From Actinoplanes campanulatus (GTDB taxonomy: Bacteria > Actinomycetota > Actinomycetes > Mycobacteriales > Micromonosporaceae): 64,000 nt of DNA. Every line of letters begins with the position of its first letter. The first letter of the stretch is position 1. The translations under genes were made by a program, and so were the position numbers. The notes beneath the pieces are model-generated. The model was given only the letters and a program-made list of their open reading frames with translations. It was not told where the DNA came from and did no database searches. Location: positions 62,001 through 126,000 of the forward strand of contig NZ_BMPW01000005.1 in assembly GCF_014647795.1 (NCBI RefSeq), in the 5' to 3' direction. Of the stretch, positions 35,069-44,018 are shown piece after piece.

Positions 35069-36795
35069 TCGAAAACCCCCTGGTAGATGTCCTTGATGTT
35101 CCAGTGGCCCGGGGTGGGCACCGGCTCGTTGACCATGGGTACGTCGATGACCGCCGGCCGCCGGGCCGCCACCGCCGCGCGCAGAGCGTCACCGAAGCCG
35201 GCGGCGCTCTCGACCGGGTAGCCGTCCGCCCCGCACGCCCGGCCCAGCGCCGCGAAGTCCGGGCTGTACGCGGCCCCGTCCGGCCCGGTGAAGTCGCATC
35301 CGAAGCTGCGCCCGAAGTTGGCGGCCTGCAGGTCGCTGATGGTGCCGTGGGAGCGGTTGTTCATCACCACGAAGATCACCGGGGCGCCCTGTTCGACGGC
35401 CATCGGCAGGGCCGGCAGCTGGGCGCCCATACCGCCGTCGCCGACCAGCGCGACCACGGTGCGGTCCGGCTCGGCGATCTGCACCCCGACCGCGGCGGCC
35501 GGCCCGAATCCCATGGTGGAGGCGCCGCCCGGGGTGATGAATCGGCCGTCGGCGGGCAGTTCGTAGCACTGGGCGACACCGTTCTTGTTCCATCCCACGT
35601 CGGTGACCAGCACCGCGTCAGTGGGCAGGATCGCGCGCAGGTCGGTGAGTATCCGTTCGGGACGCAGCGGGAAGTTGTCGCTCGCTCCACGGCCGCGGCT
35701 GTCGGCGAACAGACTGCGGCGGGCCGCTGTGATGGTCTCGCGCAGGCCGGTACGCCGGTGCGGTTGTGGCCGCTTCGCCCGTACCGCGAGATCGATGGCC
35801 CGGGTGGCGCGGGAGATGTCGGCGACCGCCCCGATCTCCACCGGGAAGTTGCGGCCGATCTCGGCCGCGTCGATGTCGATCTGGATCAGCTTCCCGGGCG
35901 GGAACTGCCAGGTGTAGCGGCGGTCCCACGAGCTGGCGTCGGTCTCGGCGAAGCGGGTCGCGCAGGCCAGCACCACGTCGGCCTCCCGGGTGTGCCGGTT
36001 GGTCAGCTCCAGGCCCCAGAAACCCGGCATGCCGAGCAGCAGCGGATGGTCGTCGGGCAGCGCGCCCTTGGCCATCAGCGAGTGCACCACCGGGATGTCG
36101 AGATGCTCGGCCAGCAAGCGCAGCGCGTCCAGGCCCGGCCCGCGCCGCAGCCCTCCGCCCACATAGATCAGCGGGCGCTCGGCCGCCAGCAGCAGATCGG
36201 CGATGCGGTCGGCGGCCTCGGCGGGCAGGTCCGGCTTTTCCAAGACCCCGAGGGGGTACGCGTGAGCGCTCGCCGTGACCGGCCTGGAGAAGTGGTCCAT
36301 CGGCACACTGAGCAGCACCGCGCCGGGCCGCCCGGACGCCGCCGTCCAGAACGCGCGCTCGGTGAAGCGGGCCAGATCGGCGGCCCGGTGCACCTGCCAC
36401 GCGCGTTTGACGAAAGGCCGGTAGATGGCGCTCTGGTCGGCGTCGGCGTGCAGGTTCACCTCCTGGTGCGGGTGCCGGCCGCGGTAGTAGGAGGGGATGT
36501 CGCCGGCGATCGCGACCAGCGGCACCGAGTCGAGCGCGGCGGTGAGCACGCCGGTTACCGCGTTCGTCATGCCGGGGCCGACGTGCAGCAGCACCACCCC
36601 GGTACGGCCGGTGGCGCGGGCGTACCCGTCGGCGGCGTGCGCGGCGGCCTGCTCGTGGCGTGCGATGACGAACCGGATCGAGCTGCGGCCGATCGCGTCG
36701 AGCAACGCGATGTTGGTGTGTCCGCAGGTGCCGAAGACGTATTCGACGCCGTACGACGCCAGCTGGGTCACCATGGCCTCGGCGGCGGTGGTCAT
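35065..36795 (-). CDS. Thiamine diphosphate-dependent enzyme (acetolactate synthase/benzoylformate decarboxylase-like)
   Basis: A 576-residue three-domain ThDP enzyme. Catalytic Glu48 is in ARHEQAAAHAADGYAR; the ThDP/Mg motif is VGDGGMGAQLPALPMAVEQGAPVIFVVMNN (GDG...NN). The middle domain begins near RPLIYVGGGLRRG. It resembles the general COG0028 group and no subfamily-specific residue was recognised. It is coupled to an aldehyde dehydrogenase (ATGA) and a quinoprotein (GTGA). That partnership fits decarboxylation of a 2-oxo acid to an aldehyde that the ALDH then oxidises, but this is inference. Confidence 0.85.
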   Translation of the reverse strand: MTTAAEAMVTQLASYGVEYVFGTCGHTNIALLDAIGRSSIRFVIARHEQAAAHAADGYARATGRTGVVLLHVGPGMTNAVTGVLTAALDSVPLVAIAGDIPSYYRGRHPHQEVNLHADADQSAIYRPFVKRAWQVHRAADLARFTERAFWTAASGRPGAVLLSVPMDHFSRPVTASAHAYPLGVLEKPDLPAEAADRIADLLLAAERPLIYVGGGLRRGPGLDALRLLAEHLDIPVVHSLMAKGALPDDHPLLLGMPGFWGLELTNRHTREADVVLACATRFAETDASSWDRRYTWQFPPGKLIQIDIDAAEIGRNFPVEIGAVADISRATRAIDLAVRAKRPQPHRRTGLRETITAARRSLFADSRGRGASDNFPLRPERILTDLRAILPTDAVLVTDVGWNKNGVAQCYELPADGRFITPGGASTMGFGPAAAVGVQIAEPDRTVVALVGDGGMGAQLPALPMAVEQGAPVIFVVMNNRSHGTISDLQAANFGRSFGCDFTGPDGAAYSPDFAALGRACGADGYPVESAAGFGDALRAAVAARRPAVIDVPMVNEPVPTPGHWNIKDIYQGVFE

Positions 36796-38258
36796 CGCGT
36801 GCCCTCCTGGTCGCCGAACAGGGACAGGCCGCGCAGCATCAGCGTCTTCAGCACCGTGTAGTCGTCGATCATCCAGCGTGGGGACTCCCGGCCGAACCCG
36901 GAGTCCTTGACCCCGCCGAACGGGACGTGGTCGAGGCGGAAGTTGGACGACCCGTTGACGATCAGGCCGCCGACCTCCAGTTCCCGCCAGGCGGTGACGA
37001 CCCGGCGCAGGTCGTGGGTGAACAGTCCGGCCTGTAGCCCGTACCGGCTGTCGTTGCAGGTGGCCAGGACGTCGTCGAAGTCGTCGAACGGCGAGACGCT
37101 GACCACCGCGCCGAACACCTCGTCGCGGATCAGCCGGGCGTCCGCCGGTGGGTCCGCCACCACCGTCGGGGTGACCGTGGCCCCGTCCCGCTCGCCGCCC
37201 GTGGTGATGGTCGCGCCGGCGGCGGCCGCCTCCCGCGCCCAGCCGACCACGCGTTCGGCCGCGTCGTCGCCGACCATCGAGCCGACCGCGGTGGCCGGGT
37301 CGAGCGGGTCGCCGACCCGCAGCTTGCGCACCCGCTCGGTGAACAGGTCCAGGAACTCGGCGTAGCGGCGCCGGTCCACGTAGACGCGCTGCACCGAGAT
37401 GCAGCTCTGCCCGGAGTTGCTGTAGCCGGTGGCCGCGCAGATCGCGGCGGCCGCGGCCAGGTCGGCGTCCTCGCAGACGATCGTGGCGGCGTTCCCGCCG
37501 AGTTCCATGACCAGGCGTTTGGCGCCGGCGGCCCGGGCCACGGCCGCGCCGGTGGCCGGGCTGCCGGTGAAGCTGATGACGGCCACCTGCGGGGCCGCGC
37601 TGAGCGCCGACCCGATCGCGGCGCCGCCGTGCAGCATCTGGACCGCCTCGGCCGGCATCCCGCAGTCGAGCAGCAGCCGGACGACGGCCGCCGACGACGC
37701 CGGCGCCTGAGGTGGCGGTTTGACGATGGTGGAGTTGCCGGCCGCGAAGGAGGCGCCGAGCTTGTGGGCCAGCAGGTTGGCCGGCGCGTTGAACGGGGTG
37801 ATCGCCAGGGCCACACCGGCCGGCGCGCGGTAGGTGAGCGCGGTGGTGCCGACACCGCGTGCCCAGCCGGCGACCGGCAGCACCTCTCCCCCGAGGCGCC
37901 GGGCCTCGGCCGCCGACACGGCGAAGGTGTCGGCGACCCGGTCGATCTCACCGTGGCCGTCCTGGACCGGCTTGCCGAGTTCGAGGGCCAGCAGCCGGGC
38001 GAGGTCGTCGCGGCGGCGGGACGCCTCGGCGGCCGCGCGGTCCAGGACGTCCGCCCGTGCGGCCGGTGACATGCGGGCCACCATCCTGGCGCCGGTGCCC
38101 GCGTACCCCAGGGCGGTCTCGACGTCGTGCTCGCCGGCCTGCCGGGCGGTGCTGACGACGCGGCGCAGCCAGGGGCCGACGCGATCCACCCGCGGCCCGC
38201 TGGTCACCCAACTGCCGGCGATGAGGCATCCGACCTCGGTGATCTCGTGTTCGGTCAT
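36792..38258 (-). CDS. NAD(P)-dependent aldehyde dehydrogenase
   Basis: A 488-residue ALDH. It has cofactor motif APAGVALAITPFNAPANLLAHKLG, general-base Glu in LVMELGGNAATIV, nucleophile Cys in SNSGQSCISVQRVYVD and EVFGAVVSVSPFDDFDD. C-terminal PFGGVKDSGFGRE is standard. ATG 38258 is chosen for AGGAG seven bases upstream. First gene of the leftward operon from promoter B; its stop overlaps the ThDP enzyme start. Closest in style to lactaldehyde/glyceraldehyde or benzaldehyde-type dehydrogenases; substrate not determinable. Confidence 0.93.
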   Translation of the reverse strand: MTEHEITEVGCLIAGSWVTSGPRVDRVGPWLRRVVSTARQAGEHDVETALGYAGTGARMVARMSPAARADVLDRAAAEASRRRDDLARLLALELGKPVQDGHGEIDRVADTFAVSAAEARRLGGEVLPVAGWARGVGTTALTYRAPAGVALAITPFNAPANLLAHKLGASFAAGNSTIVKPPPQAPASSAAVVRLLLDCGMPAEAVQMLHGGAAIGSALSAAPQVAVISFTGSPATGAAVARAAGAKRLVMELGGNAATIVCEDADLAAAAAICAATGYSNSGQSCISVQRVYVDRRRYAEFLDLFTERVRKLRVGDPLDPATAVGSMVGDDAAERVVGWAREAAAAGATITTGGERDGATVTPTVVADPPADARLIRDEVFGAVVSVSPFDDFDDVLATCNDSRYGLQAGLFTHDLRRVVTAWRELEVGGLIVNGSSNFRLDHVPFGGVKDSGFGRESPRWMIDDYTVLKTLMLRGLSLFGDQEGTR

Positions 38259-38295
38259 CGCCACTCTCCTCGCGCGGACCGCTTGGTGGTCCTTC

Positions 38296-38348
38296 TAGAC
38301 CGCTCTGTGGACTACGTGTAACGTACGGGCCGCGAGGTTTCCTGGCAA
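38296..38348. promoter_or_regulatory. Divergent overlapping promoters B (ALDH operon leftward, CoA-transferase rightward)
   Basis: Leftward: -35 TTGCCA (minus 38348-38343), 17 bp, -10 TACGTT (minus 38325-38320). Rightward: TAGACC (38296-38301), 17 bp, TAACGT (38319-38324). Same design and nearly the same sequence as promoter A (32 of 33 identical over 38298-38330). A GGACC-N7-GGTCC inverted repeat at 38276-38292 sits downstream of the leftward start and is a candidate IclR site. Confidence 0.7.
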
Positions 38349-38400
38349 TGACTCACACCGATCGATCGCCTGCGGCCTTACCGACCGAAAGGCACCCCAC

Positions 38401-39570
38401 ATGGATGACGACCGACCGCTGCACGGCGTCCGGGTCCTGGACCTGACGAACGTTCTCGCCGGCCCCTACTGCGGCTACCAGCTGATGCTCCTCGGCGCCG
38501 AGATCGTCAAGATCGAACGGCCCGGCGACGGCGACCTGGCCCGCTCGCTGGGACCCGAGGCGGACCTCAACCGGACGGCGCTCGGCGCCTCGTTCCTGGC
38601 CCAGAACGCGGGCAAGAAGTCGGTCGAACTCGACCTCAAGGACGCGGGCGACCGGGCCGTCTTCGAGAACCTCGCCAGGGACGCCGACGTGCTGCTGGAG
38701 AACTTCCGCGCCGGCGTCCTCGACCGCATCGGCTACGGCTGGGAGACGCTGCACCGGCTCAACCCGCGCCTGATCTACTGCGCCATCTCCGGGTTCGGGC
38801 AGACCGGGCCGATGCGCTCCGCCCCCGCCTACGACCAGATCATCCAGGGTCTGTCCGGCATGATGAGCGTCACCGGCACCCCGGACACCGCCCCGCTGCG
38901 GGTCGGCTTCCCCGTCTGCGACACGGTCGGCGGTCTGGTCGCCGCCCTGTCGATCGCCGCCGCGCTGGCCGGGCGTACCCGTACCGGAAAAGGGGTTTTC
39001 CTGGATGTCTCCATGCTGGAGACATCACTGTCGGCGATGGGTTGGGCCACGTCGAACTACCTGGTCAGCGGGGTCGAGCCGGAGCCGATGGGCGATCAGA
39101 ACGCGACCGCGGCGCCGTCCGGCACCTTCCAGGCCGCCGACGGGCCGCTGAACATCGCGGCGAACCGGCAGGAACAGTTCGAGACCCTGTGCCGCCTCCT
39201 CGACCGCCCGGATCTGCCCGCCGACGAGCGCTTCGCCGACCGGGAGGCCCGTAAACGGAACCGGGCCACCCTCAACGAGGAGATCAACACGGCGTTGCGG
39301 CGGCGGACCGCGCTCGACTGGGAGCGGCTGCTGGCCGGCGCCGGGGTGCCGGCCGCCCGGATCCTGACCGTGGCGCAGGCCCTGGAACTCGACCAGGTCA
39401 GCGAACGCGGCTTCGTCACCGATCTGCCGTTTCCCGGGCAGCCGCGGCGCACCCTGCGGGTCGCCGGCAACGGCGTCCTCGTCAACGGCGAACCGTTGCG
39501 CCCGCCGGGACCCCCGCCGTTGCTGGGCGAGCACAACGCCGAGTTCGCCTCGGAGGTGACCGCCCCGTGA
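38401..39570 (+). CDS. CaiB/BaiF family (class III) CoA-transferase
   Basis: A 389-residue CoA-transferase. It begins LHGVRVLDLTNVLAGPYCGYQLMLLGAEIVKIERPGDGD (two strands of the N-terminal lobe) and includes SVELDLKDAGDRAVFENLARDADVLLENF. Catalytic Asp is in APAYDQIIQGLSGMMSVTG. Acts by transferring CoA between carboxylic acids through an aspartyl-CoA anhydride. Its stop overlaps the next GTG (GTGA). Paired with a citrate synthase-fold lyase, it most likely activates a hydroxy-di- or tricarboxylate for cleavage. Confidence 0.93.
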   Translation: MDDDRPLHGVRVLDLTNVLAGPYCGYQLMLLGAEIVKIERPGDGDLARSLGPEADLNRTALGASFLAQNAGKKSVELDLKDAGDRAVFENLARDADVLLENFRAGVLDRIGYGWETLHRLNPRLIYCAISGFGQTGPMRSAPAYDQIIQGLSGMMSVTGTPDTAPLRVGFPVCDTVGGLVAALSIAAALAGRTRTGKGVFLDVSMLETSLSAMGWATSNYLVSGVEPEPMGDQNATAAPSGTFQAADGPLNIAANRQEQFETLCRLLDRPDLPADERFADREARKRNRATLNEEINTALRRRTALDWERLLAGAGVPAARILTVAQALELDQVSERGFVTDLPFPGQPRRTLRVAGNGVLVNGEPLRPPGPPPLLGEHNAEFASEVTAP

Positions 39571-40373
39571 ACGATCCGTCCCTGCGGGACGTGGCCGACT
39601 GGTGGGCCACCGCCGTGTCCCGCGTCGAACCCGACCGCATCGAGCTGCGCGGCCGGCCCGTCCAGGACCTGATCGGCACGATCAGCTTCACTGACGCCAT
39701 CTGGCTGATGCTGCGCGGCGACACGCCCACGCCCGGCCGGCGGCGGCTGCTGGAGGCGGCCCTGGTGTCGTCGGTGGACCACGGGCCGCACGCGCCGTCG
39801 ATCGCCGTCGCCCGGATGGCCGCGACCTGCGGCATCGGCCTGAACAACGCGGTTGCCACCGGGGTCAACCTGCTCGGCGACGTGCACGGCGGCGCCGGGG
39901 AGCAGTGCATGCGGATGCTCGCCGAGATCGCCGCGGGCGCCGACGCCGCCGAGGTGGTGGACCGGTGGCGGGCCACCTCCCGCTACCTGCCCGGTTTCGG
40001 CCACCGCTTCCACACCGTCGACCCGCGCCGGGATCCGCTGCTCACCCTGGTCGAACAGGCTGTCACGGACGGGGTCGTGCAGGGTGACTACCTGCGCGCC
40101 GCCCAGGCGGTCGAGCGGATTCTCGCCGTCGGGCGCCGTCGGCCCGTACCGATCAACATCGACGGCTGCACCGCGGTCGTCTACGGCGAACTCGGATTCG
40201 CACCTCCGCTGGCCCGCGGCCTGTTCGTCCTCAGCCGCAGCGTCGGGATCCTCGCCCACGCCTGGGAGGAGACCGGTCAGGGCCGCCGCAACAAGGGGCC
40301 GATACCACCGTCGATTCTGCCCACCCATCTGGGAGACGACCCATGCACCGGAGAAGACTCCACGCCTACCTGA
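39567..40373 (+). CDS. Citryl-CoA lyase-like protein (short citrate synthase fold)
   Basis: A 268-residue protein, GTG start coupled to the CoA-transferase (GGAGG upstream). Citrate synthase features are catalytic His in LLGDVHGGAGEQCM, the GFGHRFHTVDPRRDPL block and the Asp in PINIDGCTAVVYGELGF. It is much shorter than true citrate synthases (about 370-430 residues), as expected for citryl-CoA lyases. Likely cleaves the CoA ester made by the upstream enzyme into acetyl-CoA plus a 2-oxo acid (citryl- or citramalyl-CoA-like). Overlaps the start of the ThuA gene by 31 bp. Confidence 0.85.
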   Translation: MNDPSLRDVADWWATAVSRVEPDRIELRGRPVQDLIGTISFTDAIWLMLRGDTPTPGRRRLLEAALVSSVDHGPHAPSIAVARMAATCGIGLNNAVATGVNLLGDVHGGAGEQCMRMLAEIAAGADAAEVVDRWRATSRYLPGFGHRFHTVDPRRDPLLTLVEQAVTDGVVQGDYLRAAQAVERILAVGRRRPVPINIDGCTAVVYGELGFAPPLARGLFVLSRSVGILAHAWEETGQGRRNKGPIPPSILPTHLGDDPCTGEDSTPT

Positions 40374-41284
40374 CCGCCGCCCTCACCCTCGCCCTCCTGC
40401 TCACCGCACACGACCGGCTCCGCCCCGCCGCCGCCCCGCCCGCCGACAGCGCCGACCACGGCGTCTGCCGCGGCACCGACCCCCGCTGCTACCACGACTG
40501 GGGCAATTTCGACCCGGCCACCGACGGCTACCGGGTGCTCGTCTACAGCCGTACCGCCGGGCCCCGCCACGCCCATCTCGGCCCGGCCCTGCCCGCCGGG
40601 CTCAATCCCCCGCTCACCCCTGCGCACGCCGCGCAGAGCGCCCTGGTCAGGCTCGGGACGGAGAACGGCTTCGCGGTCGACTGGACCGAGGACGTCACCC
40701 AGCTCAGCTCCCCCGCCCGCCTGTTCCGGTACAACGCGGTCATCTTCATGAGCACCACCCGCGACGCCCTCGACGACCCGGCACAGACCGCCCTGCGGCA
40801 GTACATCCGCGGCGGCGGCGGATTCGCCGGCATCCACAACGCCTTCGGCACCGAGTACAACTGGCCCTGGTACGAGGGCCTGCTCGGCGACGCCAACTAC
40901 TACGACCACGGCCGCAACCAGCCCGGCACGGTCGTCACCACGAGCCGCCGCGACGCGTCGACCGCCGGGCTGCCGGCCCGCTGGGACTTCACCGACGAGT
41001 GGTACAACCTGGTGCCCTTCCCCAGCCGGGTACGGATCCTCGCCACGGTGGACGAGAGCACCCTGCCGGACGGGGCGACCGGCGGCAGCGGCCACCCCGG
41101 CCACGGCCGCAACCATCCGGTCTCCTGGTGCCAGTACTACGACGGCGGCCGGTCCTGGGTGACCACGCTCGGGCACGCCGTCGAGGCGTGGACCGACGCG
41201 CCGATGGCCGGGGACACCTCTTTCGTCCAGCACGTTCTCGGCGGCATCGAGTCGGCGATGGGCCGCCGGCCGTTCTGCCGCTGA
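40343..41284 (+). CDS. Secreted ThuA-like domain protein
   Basis: A 313-residue protein with a signal-type N-terminus (MHRRRLHAYLTAALTLALLLTAHD) and a ThuA (class I glutamine amidotransferase-like) fold. Blocks are YRVLVYSRTAG, YNAVIFMSTTRDALDDPAQTALRQYIRGGGGFAGIHNAFGTEYNWPWYEGLLG (several strands) and RNHPVSWCQYYDGGRSWVTTLGH. It binds or processes sugar-like ligands in known relatives. Starts inside the citryl-CoA lyase gene with GGGAGACG upstream and converges with the QuiC-like gene 7 bp away. An odd partner for a CoA pathway. Confidence 0.88.
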   Translation: MHRRRLHAYLTAALTLALLLTAHDRLRPAAAPPADSADHGVCRGTDPRCYHDWGNFDPATDGYRVLVYSRTAGPRHAHLGPALPAGLNPPLTPAHAAQSALVRLGTENGFAVDWTEDVTQLSSPARLFRYNAVIFMSTTRDALDDPAQTALRQYIRGGGGFAGIHNAFGTEYNWPWYEGLLGDANYYDHGRNQPGTVVTTSRRDASTAGLPARWDFTDEWYNLVPFPSRVRILATVDESTLPDGATGGSGHPGHGRNHPVSWCQYYDGGRSWVTTLGHAVEAWTDAPMAGDTSFVQHVLGGIESAMGRRPFCR

Positions 41285-41291
41285 CCGGCGA

Positions 41292-44018
41292 TCAGCCCGC
41301 CGCCACGGCCGCGTCCAGGCGCCGCCGGGCGGCGGCGATCGCCAGCCGCGCGTGCTCCCGGCCGCCGACCTGCGCCGACATCTGAGCACGGGGGATCTCC
41401 AGGGCGTACGGGATACCCGCGGGCAGCGCCGAGAGGATCCCGTCGAGGTCGATGCCGCCGTCGCCCGGGTACAGCCGCTCGAAGCGGGCCGTGTGGATGA
41501 GCTCCGCATTGGTCGGCGGCACCCCGGCCGGCGCGTCGCAGACGTGCGCGAAGTGGAACCACTGCGCCGGCAGCTCCCGCAGATCCGCGACGCTGGACCC
41601 GGAGCGGGCGAAGTGCAGCAGGTCGACGAGGATGCCGGCGTTGGGCTGGCCTGCGGCCCGCAGCACCCGTGCCGCCTCGGCCAGGTCCGGCGTCTCGGTC
41701 CAGGACGGGAACTCCAGGTCGACGGTCAGCCCGAGCGGCCGCGCCATCTCGCACAACCGCGCGAACCTGTCCACCTTGCGGCCACGGTCCGGATCGGGCA
41801 GCTGAGTGATGACGTGCCGGGCGCCGAGTTCCGCCCCGGCCTCCAGGAAACGCTGGAAGTCGCGCGGATCCTCGTCCGGCCCGATCCGGGCCAGTTCGAT
41901 GTCGAGCACCTCCACACCGGTGGCCGCCAGCCGCACCTTCGTCGTACGCATCAGCGCCGGGTCGGTGGCCAGCGGGTAGTGCGGCTCCTGCGGGGTCACC
42001 TTCGTCAGCCGGATCCCCACATAGCGGTAGCCCGCGTCGGCGGCGGCCTCGACCAGTTCCGGAGGTGACAGGCTCAGCGCGGTCAGGTGCGCGAGCGAGT
42101 AGTCGCGGGGCCGCCCGGATTCGGCCCGCAGACCGAGCAGCCGCCGGTGCCGGTGCGCTGCCATGCGCACCGGCACGGACGCGACAGCGCCGTAGCCCGC
42201 GTAACCGCCGATGCGCTGCACCACCTCGAAGAACAGCCGGGATCCCAGCATCTCGGTGTAGAAGTGCAGGTACTCACCGTCGTCGTCACTGTCGTACAGG
42301 ATCGAGAGATCCCGCAGCGCCGCCAGCAGATCCGGCGGCGGAGCGAGCCTGGCGTCCAGATCGTCGTAGTAGTTGTCCGGGATCCGCAGCACCGGGGCGC
42401 CGAGCTGCCGCATGGCCCGGGCACTGGCGATCACGTCGTCGCTGACGAACGCGACATGCTGCGGACTCGGAATCCCGGGAGCCCAGCTCCCGCGGCGCAA
42501 CGGCGCCGTGTTCAGAGTGATCCGGACGGTGTGCGCCGCATCGGTGGCCGACCTGCTGCGCAGCAGCCCGAACGGCGCCGCGATCTCGGTGGTGGGCCCG
42601 GAACACAGCCCCAGCACCGAACGGTAGAACAGGGCCGACTGGTCGAAGTCGTCGACCGACTCGGTGAGAGCGATGTGATCGGTGGCGGTGACCAGCCCGT
42701 CGGCGCGCGGCTGGTCCCCGGTCGGCGCGAAGTCGGCCGGCCAGCCGAGGCCGTCGCCGCCGGTACGGCAGAAGAACACGGCCGTACCGTCCGGTGCGGC
42801 CACCGAGCTGAGGTCGGCCTCCCCCGGCTGCCGGACCCGCGGCAGCACCGGCGCGAGCAGCCGGTCGGCACGCTGAGCCGACCGCGGCGGGTCGTCACTC
42901 TCCACCGCCAGGGCACAGATCAGTGCCGTGCCGGGCGCCACCGTCCGCTGTGGCGCGAAGTTGAGCAGCAGCCGGGCCCGGCCCTGTTCCCACAACTGCA
43001 CCGGCTTGGACCGGTGCTGGCCGGTCCGGGCGAACCCGAGCGCGGTCAGGGTACGCGCCACCACCGGCCCGGAGACCTCGTCGACGGCGAGTTCGGTGAA
43101 GACGTGCCCGCCCAGCCGGGGCGCGGCCGGCAACCCGGAAGCCGGGCCCGCACCGGCGGTGGCCTCCTGAAGCGCGAGCAGCGACCGCATCCCGTCGATG
43201 GCGGCCTGTCGTGGGTCGGCCTGGCGGTAGATGTCGTTGAACACCTCGAGCGAGAACGGCCCGGCATAGCCGGTGCGCTGCACCTGGGCGGCGAACGTGG
43301 CCAGGTCGAACGAGCCGAGCCCGGGGAACAGCCGGTGATGCCGGCTCCACTCGACCACATCCATCCTCAGCCGGGGCGCGTCGGCCAGTTGCAGGTGGAA
43401 GATCTTGGCGCCGGGTATCGCCGCGATCCCGGCCATGTCGTCGTCCCGGGACAGGACGTGGAAGCTGTCCAGGCAGAGCCCGAGAGCCGGATGATCGGCG
43501 CGGCGCACGATCCGCCACGCGTGCGCGTAGCTGTCGACGTACCGGCCCCAGGCTTGCGGTTCGTAGGCGATCCGCAGGCCACGCCGCGCCGCCCTCTCGG
43601 CGAGCGCGGACAACTGCTCGGCGGCGAGATCGTCGTCATCGACGGTGTCCGCGGACGCCGACGAGCACACCAGCAGCGTGCCGGCGCCCAGTTGCTCCAG
43701 CACGTCGAACTTGCGCTCGGCACGCCGCAGATTGGACCGCAGAATGTCCGGCGCGACCGCTTCGAAGTCACGAAACGGCTGGTAGACGTCGATCGACAGG
43801 TCACGGCGGGCGCACTCCTGCCGGATCCGCGACGGCGACCAGGCCGACGCGATGAGGTCACTCTCGAAGATCTCCACGCCGTCGAACCCGGCCGCGGCGG
43901 CGGCCGCCAGCTTGTCCTCGATGGTGCCCGACAGGCAGGCGGTGGCGATCGACAGTCGACGGGCGCCGGCGGGCGCGACTGTCCGGTCGCGGACCCCGTC
44001 ATGTTCGGCGATGAGCAT
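41292..44018 (-). CDS. Trimodular QuiC-like protein: 3-dehydroshikimate dehydratase barrel + HPPD-like domain + second TIM barrel
   Basis: A 908-residue protein. Residues 20-285: sugar-isomerase-type barrel opening RLSIATACLSGTIEDKLAAA, with metal set E153, D184, Q210, E258 as in QuiC-type 3-dehydroshikimate dehydratases. Residues 300-615: two-part vicinal-oxygen-chelate domain like 4-hydroxyphenylpyruvate dioxygenase, with iron ligands H448, H521 and E598 all present. Residues 638-900: a second complete sugar phosphate isomerase/epimerase barrel with E708, E769, D799, H802, H825 and E874. Known QuiC fusions stop after the second domain (about 600-635 residues); the third is extra. ATG 44018 is likely; ATG 44075 is an alternative. 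Expected to turn 3-dehydroshikimate into protocatechuate. Confidence 0.88.
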   Translation of the reverse strand: MLIAEHDGVRDRTVAPAGARRLSIATACLSGTIEDKLAAAAAAGFDGVEIFESDLIASAWSPSRIRQECARRDLSIDVYQPFRDFEAVAPDILRSNLRRAERKFDVLEQLGAGTLLVCSSASADTVDDDDLAAEQLSALAERAARRGLRIAYEPQAWGRYVDSYAHAWRIVRRADHPALGLCLDSFHVLSRDDDMAGIAAIPGAKIFHLQLADAPRLRMDVVEWSRHHRLFPGLGSFDLATFAAQVQRTGYAGPFSLEVFNDIYRQADPRQAAIDGMRSLLALQEATAGAGPASGLPAAPRLGGHVFTELAVDEVSGPVVARTLTALGFARTGQHRSKPVQLWEQGRARLLLNFAPQRTVAPGTALICALAVESDDPPRSAQRADRLLAPVLPRVRQPGEADLSSVAAPDGTAVFFCRTGGDGLGWPADFAPTGDQPRADGLVTATDHIALTESVDDFDQSALFYRSVLGLCSGPTTEIAAPFGLLRSRSATDAAHTVRITLNTAPLRRGSWAPGIPSPQHVAFVSDDVIASARAMRQLGAPVLRIPDNYYDDLDARLAPPPDLLAALRDLSILYDSDDDGEYLHFYTEMLGSRLFFEVVQRIGGYAGYGAVASVPVRMAAHRHRRLLGLRAESGRPRDYSLAHLTALSLSPPELVEAAADAGYRYVGIRLTKVTPQEPHYPLATDPALMRTTKVRLAATGVEVLDIELARIGPDEDPRDFQRFLEAGAELGARHVITQLPDPDRGRKVDRFARLCEMARPLGLTVDLEFPSWTETPDLAEAARVLRAAGQPNAGILVDLLHFARSGSSVADLRELPAQWFHFAHVCDAPAGVPPTNAELIHTARFERLYPGDGGIDLDGILSALPAGIPYALEIPRAQMSAQVGGREHARLAIAAARRRLDAAVAAG

